Source: Nipponacmea schrenckii
Lineage: Eukaryota > Mollusca > Gastropoda > Lottiidae
DNA: 64,000 nucleotides
Assembly (NCBI GenBank): GCA_030562195.1
Contig: CM060200.1
Location: 20,313,023 to 20,377,022, forward strand
Direction of reading: 5' to 3'
The notes under the pieces were generated by a model. It saw only the letters and a list, made by a program, of their open reading frames with translations, was not told where the DNA came from and did not search any database. The position numbers and the translations under genes are program-made. Numbering within the stretch: the stretch's first letter is position 1; each line of letters starts with the position of its first letter. Positions 1 through 11,511 of the stretch are shown here, piece by piece.

Positions 1-678
1 GAGTGAAATGGTAATTGTTAGAGTTAACCAAATTTTGAAACCCTTGACTGCTATTCCTTAACAGCTTTTGCTATCCACAATACACATGCCACATGTTTGA
101 TAACAAATGAAATGTTACTGCACTCACCATATGCTATTGCTTTGTCATATTCTTAGCATATTTGCCCCAATGTATACCTTTGAAGGGATAGTAAACAGGT
201 TTTCTGAAAATATCATTAAGTGTATCAGAGACACTTATCAATTTACACCATTCCAGTTTCCTACAGACATTTTTGGTTCCTGCAATTCCCCCGAAATACA
301 AGTGTTTGATGAAATCACTAATCGTGAAATTTGTTTAATTACATTAGACCCTTCACAATAAGTGATCAAACACTTGTTAAAATGGTGCGAATCAATACTA
401 CACAGAAACAAATACCTCTTCACAATCCCTTTAAGCTTCAGAGAAAACCACTAAAAAATAAAGCTATGTTCAACACCTGCTAAATATCAAATTTAAATAA
501 ACATTTCCAATGAAAACAAAAATAAGGATATTTGTGTTGTTGAAAACTTTCAAATTTTCAAAATTCTATCTAAATTAGTTTCAAAATGCTAAAAGCATTG
601 ATATCACTTAGTAAATTCGGAAGGTGAACAGGGCATTTGGATTTTCATAATTTGGACTTTATGTATGGAATGTTACAG
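1..678. other. Noncoding stretch left of the first hexosaminidase exon
   Basis: This is probably intron of the hexosaminidase gene that enters from the left. The family segment just before the first visible exon (the part around the conserved NxFHWHxxDxxSFP region) was not found here in any frame. Short open frames at 107-361 and 238-423 resemble no family I know and look like chance. Confidence 0.5.
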
Positions 679-3578
679 GGTGCCTATGATCCTGAAACTC
701 ATATTTATACTCAATCTGATATACAAGAAATTATAGAATATGCCAGGTTACGTGGTATTAGAGTGGTACCGGAGTTTGATTCTCCAGGTAAGCCAACTCG
801 TTTTAGTGACAAGTTCTTCAATATTAATTAAAACATTTTGGGGGGATTTTCCTACACATGGATGGTTTTTTGTTTGCCTACATATGGATTGTTTTTTTTG
901 GCTGGCTTACACATGCTTTTTAAGAATGAATAGTTTTTAGTTTGCCTAGACATTGATGTATTTGTTTGCTTACACATGGATTGTTTTCATTTGCGTGTAT
1001 TAACATGGATAGTTTTTTGTTGTTTTTTTTTACAGGTCACACACAATCATGGGGTAAAGGTCAGCCTGATTTATTAACTAAATGTTATAGTGGTGGCTCA
1101 CCTAATGGTCAGTTTGGTCCAGTTGATCCTAGTAATAATGCTACTTTCACTTTCTTAAAACAATTCTTTATGGAAGTGGGCAATGCTTTCCCTGATAAAT
1201 ACATACATCTTGGTGGTGATGAAGTATCATTTGCTTGCTGGTTCGTAGCATATGTTTCTCTTCTGTGTATTGTCTATGTGGACAATAAATGATAATCATT
1301 TAATTCAGTCAAATATTGAATGGCTTAAGATTATTTGACAATATTATGGAGCAAATAGATGAGGTATTGTGATCATTAGAAGAAAGTAAAAGCAAATATA
1401 CAAGATTCATTTTCAGAAATAATGAAATTCTTTTTTCTGCTGTATCAATATTTCTGCACTGTTAACAATACTAGACACCATACCTTGTCTATTCATATCT
1501 GTATAAGTCTACTTTTTTTTACATTTTCTGAAGCTTTGCTTTAAGTAGTGACTTAGAATTTATTTCATGGATGAAATAATGCCATTATGGAAATAACTAT
1601 CTATCTATTGCTATGCATTTTTCATCAGGTATTTAAATAACAGTAATTTTTCGAAAACCCAAAGAAATAGATAAAAATATGCATATCTTCAATCAATTTC
1701 AGGCAAAGCAATCCCGATGTTCAAGCTTTTGTTAAGAAAATGGGATATAGTAATTATTCACAAGTTGAACAATATTACATGCAACAGTATGTATAAATAC
1801 TAAAATTGATACTGTATATGTTACCTTTTGCATAAAATGAAGACTTTCCAATACTATATCACAAAATTTGTATGTGTTTATACTCATTGATCAAGGGGCT
1901 GTTAATTTGTGTCTGACTCTGACATTCCTCATTTTCATATTATGATAAATTTGAACTGTTGAAATTTGATGCATTTAATAATTCGCATTAAAAGTATTTT
2001 GTCGTCAATTACAGATTATTAGATATAGTTGGTGGATTAGGTAAAGGATATCAAATATGGCAGGAAGTTATTGACAATGGGGCTAAGGTAGGGGTCTATT
2101 TCTTCTTGCATCAAAGTAACTTTTTCTGCCCTTTTCAACTTAATGGCTGTGACACCGGTAGATTAACATACCTATGTCATATTTTAAGTGTCATTTTGAA
2201 ATGTTTTGATTTTGTTTTGTATTTAGGTACAAGCTGATACAGTAGTAGAGGTGTGGAAATCCGGTTGGGAAGATGAGATGAATAAAGTAACTAAATTAGG
2301 ATACAAGACATTACTAGCAACTTGTTGGTATTTAAACTATATTAGTTATGGCTCAGATTGGACTAAATATTATGGTTGTGAACCCTATAATTTCCCAGGT
2401 AATAATTTAATATGTTCAGTTCAATCTACATTTGTTCAATTAAGAAGTTCTTATAAGAATACTGCCTCATGAATAAATAGTAAAGTACAATATTGTTATT
2501 CTTGTGAATTTTTCCCAATAGTCAATTTATGAATATTTTCTACCATGGAGTTTGATACAACATGCAGGAAACCCATCATGTCCTAACAATAATAGTTAAG
2601 ATTTTACTTGATGGATAGTTGGTCAAATGTAATATCATTTCTCTTCTGTTTTCATTTTACTGACAAAATTCTAAGAAATGATATTTCTTTCAATATCTTA
2701 GACTAAGCCTTCAAGTCTACATTGTTTACCAACTCAGAAAATTTTGCATTATTTTAAGAACTTCAAAACTGTCTTGTTATAATAGGTACTGAAGATCAGA
2801 AGAAATTAATCCAGGGTGGTGAAACCTGTATGTGGGGAGAATATGTTGATGATACTAATCTAATGTCTAGATTATGGTGAGTTCTAACTTAAGAATCAGT
2901 TAATATTAATTGCTCAATGGCTGTGCTAGCCATTTTTATCTGGACTCCCAGTTGATCAACTTGCAAGACCATACTTTTGAGGCAAAGATTTATTCCCACC
3001 CAGTGCTATTATACACACAATATAAATCCTGTTCATTTTTAGAGGTAATGGATAATATATGTTTTATTTCAATAACTGAAGTACTTTTTCCTATAGGCCA
3101 AGAGCATCAGCTGTAGCTGAAAGATTATGGAGTGCTCAGTCTGTGTCAAATGTTCAAGATGCGACACCTAGATTTATTGAACATCGATGTCGTATGGTCG
3201 GGTAAGACACAGAATTTTCATAAATATACTACATAAGTAGTCTTTTCCAGTAATCTGTATCAAGATATTTTGACTAACAGCCTCTTGATAATCAACAGTA
3301 TATATTTATAAACAAATATAAGTTTCTACTTCTGTTCAAATGTGTTTCAATGTAATGGCAATCCAATTACTGAGGGCATTCAGTAACATGGAAAGGCAAA
3401 TATGAACTTCCTACACTATAGATGAAATGAAAATATCAATGAAATAAATTTTGGTAAATAGGCCATCAATTAACCTAAATCATAAATTAATTTGGTTATT
3501 TTTCTTTGCAGACGTGGATTTCCGGCAGAACCAATCAATGGCCCAGGATTTTGTAGAGAAGAATTTATCGTAGATTAA
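679..3578 (+). CDS. HEXA/HEXB-like: Beta-hexosaminidase subunit (GH20), C-terminal 301 residues; 5' end outside window
   Basis: This lysosomal enzyme removes terminal N-acetylhexosamine from glycoconjugates such as gangliosides. I read eight GT-AG exons: 679-787, 1036-1240, 1703-1786, 2015-2087, 2227-2398, 2786-2876, 3097-3201 and 3512-3578, 906 nt in all with the frame kept, ending in TAA. The first reads [20 protein letters not shown] then [17 protein letters not shown], the known GH20 core. Exon 2 carries HLGGDEV, whose Asp-Glu pair is the catalytic acid and its assisting residue in the family. [26 protein letters not shown] and [11 protein letters not shown] follow in the usual order. The first exon opens with a full codon after a TTACAG acceptor, so upstream exons with the signal peptide and N-terminal domain are missing. 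It converges with WDR41. I cannot decide between alpha- and beta-like because the invertebrate gene predates that split. Confidence 0.95.
840..1025 (+). repeat. Degenerate tandem repeat in hexosaminidase intron
   Basis: About five or six imperfect copies of a unit like TTACACATGGATTGTTTTTT, roughly 30-40 bp each, run up to the polypyrimidine tract of the exon at 1036. Variants read CTACACATGGATGG, CTACATATGGATTG, TTACACATGGATTG and TTAACATGGATAG. Confidence 0.6.
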
Positions 3579-3665
3579 GCGTTTTGACTTATTAGGTTTA
3601 TTTTCGACAAAGAATTTTTTTATTACCGGTACTTTACACATTCCTAACCTATTTTATTAGCTTCT

Positions 3666-3671
3666 ATTAAA
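3666..3671 (+). terminator. Candidate polyadenylation signal ATTAAA of the hexosaminidase gene
   Basis: ATTAAA lies 88 nt after the stop codon. It is a common variant of the poly(A) hexamer and sits before the convergent WDR41 3' end. This is inference from position only. Confidence 0.4.
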
Positions 3672-4215
3672 GAAATCCAGTTTTGCAATTATATGTAGTT
3701 TTAATGTTTGATACATTGGTTGTTATAGGGACCATTTTGCCATTTTCAGGGGTTGGATTTATGTCTTGAATACATGTAAAGATTTTGATAAGTAGAAATA
3801 CACAAAGATTGCATAATTTTAGAACAGCTGTTATCACTATAACTGATTAGCCTAGCTAAAAAATTCAAACCAATGATGATCATATCTTTCTTAAGCAGTC
3901 TTATACATCCAAATTTATACAAGGTTTTGGTTCATATGACTTAATAACTGTCCCATGACAAGCGAAATAAGTAGGCTATTGGAAAATGCAAAGAAATTAT
4001 TATAATCAATGACTAAGAATAATGTGTAATGCAAACAGGATATCATGCAAATAAGTCTTGAATTTGAGAGAAAGGTCACATTTGGCACTTTTCCAAGTAT
4101 TTAATTCCAGATGAAATAAAACAAAATATAAAATAATATGATAAATAATAAACAACAATATAATATTTAACAAATGGAAGTGCTGTATATATATAATATA
4201 TAGTATGACATAAAA

Positions 4216-4221
4216 TTTATT
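4216..4221 (-). terminator. Candidate WDR41 poly(A) signal (AATAAA on minus strand)
   Basis: TTTATT on the plus strand reads AATAAA on the minus strand, about 35 nt past the WDR41 stop codon at 4256-4258. The identification rests on position only. Confidence 0.35.
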
Positions 4222-4255
4222 ATAAGTTATGAAAATTTACAGCATGTTAACAACT

Positions 4256-7200
4256 TTATATAATACCATCTTGATTGGCTAACATTTCAGCAATTTTACG
4301 ATTTCTCTTCACTTTCTGCATTTCTGAATTCTGGAAACAAAAAAGACATGACAAGCATGACATATTACATTTGGATTGCAGTTCGTTCATAATTTGTGCA
4401 TTTGTTGGTATCACTATTGACTATTGATATCAAGAGTGATATAAACTGGGTCGTCTCTTGTATGTATATTAAGTATTATAGAGAAATATTTTAAATAAGA
4501 CCTACCTTCCACACTATGACCAAGCCATCAGCACCACATGATACAATCCCTTCCTTATCATAATCACAAAATGTCTGAAGAAATAAACACTTATTGATCA
4601 AACAAGTACTTCAATCTGTTTTCTTCCAAAACAGGTTGAGATGAACTTTCTGATTTTTCAGCCCGGTTTCCCTTGTCAGTGATGCAGGTCGGAGGGACTG
4701 ACATGGAAAAAGCGTCTAGTCGTTCGGATGGGACAATAAACATAATAATTCATTTCATTTCCAAAACATTTCAATTTCCATGGGCTGAATGCTAGACAGG
4801 ACCATGTCCTTGTGTATTTGGCCTAATTTGTAACCCATGTAAAATAAAGAGTTTATTATAATTATTATTAAATCAGAACTTGTTCTAGTAATTTCACGAG
4901 TTGTGATTGTTTATTTAAATTGGTTAGTCTACACAAAACATAAAGAGACAACAATTATTAGATATAGACTTCTTTTTATTCTTTTAAACACTACATTTCA
5001 TTACACATGTCTCAAAGTGATATTGACCTGTATGTGTAATGAAACGTGTTTAAAAGAATAAATAGAAGTTTAGATCCATGATAATTGTTGTCTCTTAATT
5101 TACAGTGATACTTCTAAATGTCTAACAAGAATTACATGAAACATGTTATTGAAGAGAAAACATGAGAATCTTGTGCCAAATGTTAATTCTAAATGCTGAT
5201 AATTCCATCAAAGAACCAGTTAAAGACATTTGTTTACCTGAACTGCTCCAGAGTGAGCTGAACATTCACCCATTAATACTGGATTAAACAAATTATCTCC
5301 CCCTAGTCTCTTGACTAATTCTGGACTGAAATGTAACATACACCAAGTCTTAAGAAAAAAGCAGACGTTAACTTGTCATCTACCAAACAAGAACAAAAAA
5401 ACCTTTTGATCTTTTTTTACAATATTTTTTACTTGAGTATCAAAAGATGAAAATTTATTTTTTACATTTAAAATATCAGACTATGATGCTATCTGAAAGT
5501 ATGAAATAGGTACCTTAAACCAGTAAATGTATGGATGCGAGACAAGGACAGATGCTCTTTTTCTTGATCTTCAGATGGAGTACAACCCCATAATCTGATA
5601 GAACCATCTTCAGAACTAGTAATTAAATATGAACTGTAAAATAAAATATATATTTCAGTATTACTCAACACAAAGCTTAACTTTTGATCCATAATTTCAT
5701 AATAATCACATGAATAATGGTGACAGATTTCGAGCTTTTTAATGTCCTTCATGTTAAAAATAATTTGATTCATTGTATTTTGTTTGAATGAATAGGAAAC
5801 CAACGCTTTTCAGCTAGAGATATCCTTGAAGTATCGGTTAAAATATTCTACTATAATTAACCTTGATTTTCAGAGCAGACAACATTCATTTTGGCGCCAT
5901 ATTTTCAAGTTACAAGGCTACATAAACACCAGAAGTATTCATCGTAAATCTTTTGATCTTTTTAACCGATCTGTGCTACCCCATGCCATCATCTAAATGT
6001 CCTTACCCATCCTTTGTCATGCCTATGTTGAGTATTTTAGAAAAATGAGCTGAAAGTTTTCTACAAATCAAACCATCTTTACTTGCTGATAAATCAAATA
6101 TACAGAATCCAGAACCAATAGCAGCAAACAAATATTGCTGAAACATATGAAAAAATGTAGTTTTGAAATGGATTTATCATCCCACTTTACTGCTTGAATA
6201 AGGACATAAGCCTGTTCTATTCTAAATGCCGAAAGAAGTCTCTCTATCATCTTCACCAAGAAGCTGGTTGAACATCTGCTAGGATCAAAAGTTTAGGTTA
6301 GCGAGCAATGCATACAATTCTTGAGCCATTCTGACTTACAACATCAGTATTAAAACTAGTTAATAGAGATCAGGTGCTCATATTATGTCCATTAAAAAAT
6401 ATTATCAAATAGAGTTCACAAATTCCAAAGTGAGTTCAACTTTGCCCTAACCTAGCTGTATATCAAAACCCACAAAAACAATATTAAAAAAAGTACCTCC
6501 TGAATACAAAACATACACTGTATACTATGTGGATATAGTTTATCTAAACCTTGGTAGTTAGTTACTGTGTTAAAATATTTAGCTGGTAATAAATTATGAG
6601 CTGTCCACAATACAATCATACCATCTATTGAACCACTAGCAAAACATGATTCTACAAAAGAGAGGCGTATGACTGAATTATCACTTCAGTCACTCAAAGA
6701 CAGGATTATTTTTATATTTACATCAAAATAGATGTTATGGTCCCAGTCAAAACTACAGGCCAAACACTATGCTTTTTTAATTTTCAATATCAAAACCTCA
6801 ACATTATATTTTTATTGCTCAATAGTAACCAATATAAACCAACTTGCTATTCTTGTTACGCCATGAGTCTGTCACAGATGTACCATTTCCTGTTTGCTCT
6901 TATAAACAGTCAAGTGTGTAATCTTTTAATACAAAGTAAAGAGACTCACTTGAAACTGAAATAAGACTATGTATAACTTCTCTATGGGGTGGTAATGTTT
7001 TAATTAATTCCAATTCTACATCTACATTTTCATTATCTTCTTCTATTACAGCTTTGATACCATACACCACTAAATAATAATATTATATGCTCAATAGCTA
7101 ATGAAGTGAACAAGATTTTTTACTATTCAAGTAAAGATAGTTTTAACTATGTACCTCTTAGAAACAACATGAAATTTCATTCATTCAGCCAAATTGAAAT

Positions 7201-9233
7201 AAATGTACTAGACCAACAGGAGTATATATTCAGCCTTGGACTTACTTATATGTTTATTCTAATAGAAAGTATTTCACTCAAATCTTTCTTTCAACTAAAT
7301 ATCCTTTATTTTCTTTATCCACAATAAGGCCAAGAAACAATGTGTGACCATCGTCATGGTTATAGAAGTTCAAGAATGAGAACTTACCTAGTTTTTTATC
7401 AGCCACTGTAACAATTCTGTCATTATTGACACTTATCATTATACATATATCTGAAAAGATATATATCAATTCAGTTAACTGAACTTTGTATCCTCATGTA
7501 CTTTATGTATACTGTTTAGCTGATTTTATAAGATAGTATAAGATAATGTTTCTGTACCTTCTTCTGACTCTGGTCTTTTATATGTCTGTAACAACTGACC
7601 ATCAATATTCCAAATAGACATATGTTCACCACCAGATACAAATAAATCACTTTCAATCAATGGAACCAGAGACTGGAAAGGTCATTAAAAGAAATCTCTC
7701 TTATTACATTAAAAAACCCTTTTGGCACTTTATTAATATAAAATGCTTAACAAATTGAGTATAAGGCTTTAAACATAAGGTTTTTAAATTTGTAACATTC
7801 ATTAAGATAAATGCATTGTGATATAATGCTGTTTAAATATTATATGAAACAAGAGTTAACTAGATGAATGCATCACTTTCAAGGTCTTTCTAATGCTATT
7901 GCCAAAATAAAGGGTGAAAAAAATAAGCAATATACATGCAAATTACACAGTATATGAATTCCACATCCTAAAACTATATTTACCTTAACACAGCAATTAT
8001 GATCTTTTAAAACATTTTGACATTCTCCTGAATTTATATCCCAAATCTGAAACATAAATGCAGTCATTAAATTTAACGTTAGCTTAAACATTCGACTAAT
8101 GCAAGTTTATATCATGATATTGAATAGTAATTTTAATCAACAAAATTGTTTTCAAAAGCTAATGTCTACTTATATTCATGCTAAATTCTAATTTCAGTAA
8201 AAATCAGCACTGGCTACCATGTATATATTAAATTTTTCCGCCATAACCATCATAGGGTAACAGTTTATTGATTAAACAATTCAAAATTAACAGATAGAAA
8301 CAAATTTTGTACTACAACACTTACACTCCTAGAGAACAGGTTATTTTTTAGCATATGCACACCAGGTGTTAACTTTTCATTTTGATAAAAGATACAAATA
8401 ATAAAATTTACCCGGATAGTTTTATCTGATGATGAGGATATAATAACATCACTATGTAATATCAAGCTTGTTACTGGTAACTCATGACCTAATAAAACAT
8501 GTAAACAACTACCATCCTACAAATATAACATCAAAATCATTCAATCATAAAATAGCTATCACATCATAGTGCCATGCATGAAGGATATTCAAAGCTAAAA
8601 TAACACTCAGCTCAAATTAACGGAGAATCGCTTTTCAAAAATAACAGTGAAATTTTAGAATACCAATAGACTAATATCATTTTTTAAAGTTTATTGAAAG
8701 CAGTTGAGCTAAAATAATTAAGCCTTTTCACCTGAATATCCCAAATAACTATTTTACCATCATCTCCAGCTGTAGCACATCTAAAATTTAATTAATGCAT
8801 AGGTTAATTAAATGATTATCAAGAGGTATTCAAGCATCAACTGCTACAGGTTCATTTACATATACATTCATTCATTAAAGACAAATGTGTCTAACAAGAT
8901 ATTCTCATTTCATTGTAGAATAACATCGTGCAAGAGGGGTTCTTATTGTGGTAATAACTAGTCATTCTACGCTCCATAATAAAAAACCAGGATCACTTAT
9001 TCACATTAATAAAAGAGTAGGTAACACAAGGGCATGGTTTGTCTACAATATCTGAATCTGTTTCACCAAAACAGTAAAAGGTCAGATTAACTATCATTAT
9101 CTTTATCAACATACCTATAATCATCTATAGCTAATATAAGACGTATGATATCTTTATGACATTGTAATAATAATATTTCAGTATAGGGATTGTATGGTTG
9201 GCCTTCATTCAACTGTTCAACTTCTGGAATGGT
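4256..9233 (-). CDS. WDR41: WD repeat protein 41; first coding exon not located
   Basis: WDR41 is the beta-propeller subunit that anchors the C9orf72-SMCR8 GAP complex to lysosomes. Minus-strand exons, in transcript order: 9115-9233, 8732-8780, 8412-8516, 7984-8046, 7558-7672, 7388-7450, 6950-7069, 6497-6651, 6007-6137, 5514-5633, 5238-5325, 4506-4574 and 4256-4330. They total 1272 nt (423 aa plus stop) in continuous frame. The first reads QPYNPYTEILLLQCHKDIIR, close to human QNPYTELLVLKAHHDIVR, followed by GDDGKIVIWDIQ. Further blades end in SSSSDKTIR, VSGGEHMSIWN, ASGSIDGMIVLW, TSSEDGSIRLW and SCGADGLVIVW. The C-terminus is a short basic tail. Human WDR41 has about 20 residues before TIGEE; the matching start exon should lie in 9240-10300 but no ATG-plus-donor is convincing. 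Introns hold a SINE and a foldback element. Confidence 0.93.
4633..4870 (+). repeat. SINE copy A, 5'-truncated, with ATT-rich 3' tail
   Basis: It starts GAGATGAACTTTCTGATTTT, a stretch also present just after the tRNA-like head of copy B (40615-40838, minus strand). It runs through CAGTGATGCAGG, GGAAAAAGCGTCTAG and GGGCTGAATGCTAGACAGG, and ends in AATAAAGAGTTTATTATAAT plus ATTATTATTA. The tRNA-like head is absent. It lies in a WDR41 intron. Confidence 0.7.
4942..5096. mobile_element. Foldback/MITE-like element with about 65-bp inverted arms
   Basis: The left arm (4942-5009) and right arm (5031-5096) are near-perfect reverse complements around a spacer of about 21 bp. Both arms carry AAGAGACAACAATTAT at the outer end, CTT(C)TATTTATTCTTTTAAACAC in the middle and TTTCATTACACAT at the inner end. 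It lies in a WDR41 intron. No clear target-site duplication is visible. Confidence 0.75.
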
Positions 9234-9787
9234 CTGAAAGAAAACCCCAAAAACATTCATCCAAATTACTAGTCAAGAGCTTCCCAGTAAGTAGTATCCT
9301 ACACTTGAAAATAAATTGTGGATTTGTGGTTCTCAAAAATATATACATTTATTTGATTTAGATAGAGAAAGTGGCAGTCAAGTGTTTTTGTCTCACAGAC
9401 TGACAATACAGTTAGACTTCTTTTGTTGCCAGTGAGTGGTATTTATCGTCAGTGAGTGATATTTATTGCCAGTGACTGGTTGATTTCTCTAATCTAGTGA
9501 ATTGTCATTACCGGTACTCTTGTTACCGTACTGTAGGCCTACTTTGAGTTTGGCTTTTTATTTTTTTGGTGATAGACCAGCCTACTTGTATAATAATGCA
9601 GCTATGAAAATGGACATGAATTCGATACTTACTATCTTTTCTTGCTTTGATTTTTCTTTGCTCTGTGTTCCAAGAAGCCTCTGTAAGACTGACATCGTAT
9701 AAACGAAATTTTGATTCAAATGCAAGATTGTTTTGATTCGAGTCAAAATTTTATCCTGGGGATACCGGAAGGTGTTTCCCAGCCATA

Positions 9788-9795
9788 TGACGTCA
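9788..9795. promoter_or_regulatory. CRE-type palindrome TGACGTCA
   Basis: This is a perfect 8-bp CREB/ATF consensus, about 550 bp upstream of the first recognised WDR41 exon and close to the CG-richer probable promoter. Function is inferred from the motif and position only. Confidence 0.35.
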
Positions 9796-10701
9796 TACTA
9801 TATAGGGCCTCGTTCGTTTAGTATTAAATTTGTTTTGCGGACAACCTTCGTTATATCTCATAATAACTGTAAGATGCATACACGCACACATAAGAACGCA
9901 TACGCGCATTTACAAAACATAATTGAAAATCATGACAAATTGGACCTTATACTAAACTAGTAGGGTCTAGCCTACCGGTAATTATCCTACGGATTTATCG
10001 GATTATAGCCCACAGTCCACATTCGGAACTTCAATTCAAGTGTGGTAGTATCTCTTGTATTCTGATTTATTCTAACCTTTGTTAAGAGTATCAGAACACT
10101 AATAATTACTTATAATTTGCACCACTCCGATGTCCGACAACCGCGCACAACTCCTGTTGAGGCGCTCGGGTTCCGTTCACAAATACGGAAACTTTTTCGA
10201 GTGATATTCTCAACCCTTGAAATTCTGGGCCTCAAAACCCATGCGTATATTGTTTCTTAGTATCTGAATTTCAAAAAGTCTAAGGGAGCAATTTGTATAT
10301 CTTACGCTGCTCCAAACACAGTTGAATGCTTTATAGATAAATGAATAGTTTCATCCAGACTGACTCAAAACAATGTTTAGGCCTACAGAGGCAATTTGTT
10401 TTGTCAAGGGCGACAACTTGTAATTTGTTTATTGAAAAACAGCGCAAGTCAGAACTTACTGGAATTATCCCATACACGAGTTTATTTCATTTCTTTAAAA
10501 TATTATCAAGTTTAGTAAAAATTAATGGTTGGTGAACAATTTTTCATGCACAAGTAAAAATTACTTCGAACATATTGGTACATGGGGAAAAGACAAAATC
10601 AACCATTTAGTTTTACAAATTGTATCAGCAAGTCTAAGAGCATAGGCTCACTACCCAGGGCAGATGGGCATTTCTTATACCTAGTTGATGGATCAAACAA
10701 T

Positions 10702-10968
10702 TTATTGTGAATGTTCTGCTATACCTTCATCTTTTTGGATTCCGTCGCATGTTTGATGGCCATTTAAAATAATTTTTTGGACTCTCAGGAGCATAGATAT
10801 CCTATAAATAGGATGTCGAAGCTCAGGGTTCTCAATCAAGCAAGGGAATAGAAGGCTAATCATAACATCATGTTCATAATAGACAGCAGACACAGAGACC
10901 ATACACCATATGAAATAAATGAAGACCAAATTCATTAGAATATTATCATTGTTATCACAGTAAGCCAT
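10702..10968 (-). pseudogene. Isolated coding-like fragment with LRR-cap-like end
   Basis: This is an 88-codon minus-strand frame ending in TAA. Its second half reads NPELRHPIYRISMLLRVQKI then ILNG. That resembles the cap after the last leucine-rich repeat in many LRR proteins (NP...YR......L..LDG). The first half is hydrophobic and looks like read-through intron. Another minus-strand frame at 11118-11330 contains LNHLEILIKSSF but is not a clear LRR. With the L3MBTL 3' end just upstream, a whole LRR gene does not fit here, so this may be a relic exon, a 3' UTR artefact or chance. Confidence is low. Confidence 0.2.
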
Positions 10969-11511
10969 GCTTAATTATATTAAGCAATTTTATACAAGCA
11001 AAAAAATATAAAAAAATTAACATTCAATCATTGCCAATGAGTAAACCATGTTTACATTTTACATTTGATTTAAATACAAAATTCAAGTATCTTGAACTAG
11101 CTACATGAAACTTTGTTTTATAATGGGTTTACCATTTTCTTATCAACATCTTCAAAAGAACAACATGTATTCAGTTGACGCTGACACTTCCAGACGCCAT
11201 TTTCTTCTTCATTCTCTGAAACTGGAACAACAACCACAAGCCATTGGTCTATCCTAAAAGAGCTCTTAATCAAAATTTCCAAGTGGTTCAAGTAATCAAA
11301 TTCTTTATGCCTTTGGCCCTGAACCAACATAATATGGCCTCCATAATTTCATAAGAGAACAGCATTCCCATTTCTTGACTCAACTTTTCACTTCCTTTTT
11401 TACCAGAACACCATTTTCTACCTTTAATGTTTCTATTATGACAGACATTATGTTAGAACTGATTATCAAATGTTTTTGGATTAAATATTGATCATTTGAT
11501 CATTTCAATCA

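Larger units (their letters stand above)
9234..11511. other. Interval between WDR41 5' side and L3MBTL 3' end
   Basis: This must contain the WDR41 promoter and start exon and the L3MBTL 3' UTR, but neither boundary can be fixed. A small tandem repeat sits at 9428-9483, where a unit of about 20-27 bp containing CCAGTGAGTGGTATTTAT is repeated three times. A CRE palindrome is at 9788. The stretch around 10120-10250 is richer in CG (CCGCGCAC, GGCGCTCGGG) and is the most promoter-like part. Small open frames at 9502-9960 look accidental. Confidence 0.5.

Noticed and set aside
107..361. 84-codon frame left of the hexosaminidase exons
   Set aside because: No similarity to the hexosaminidase N-terminal region, no splice sites in suitable phase, and no known domain.
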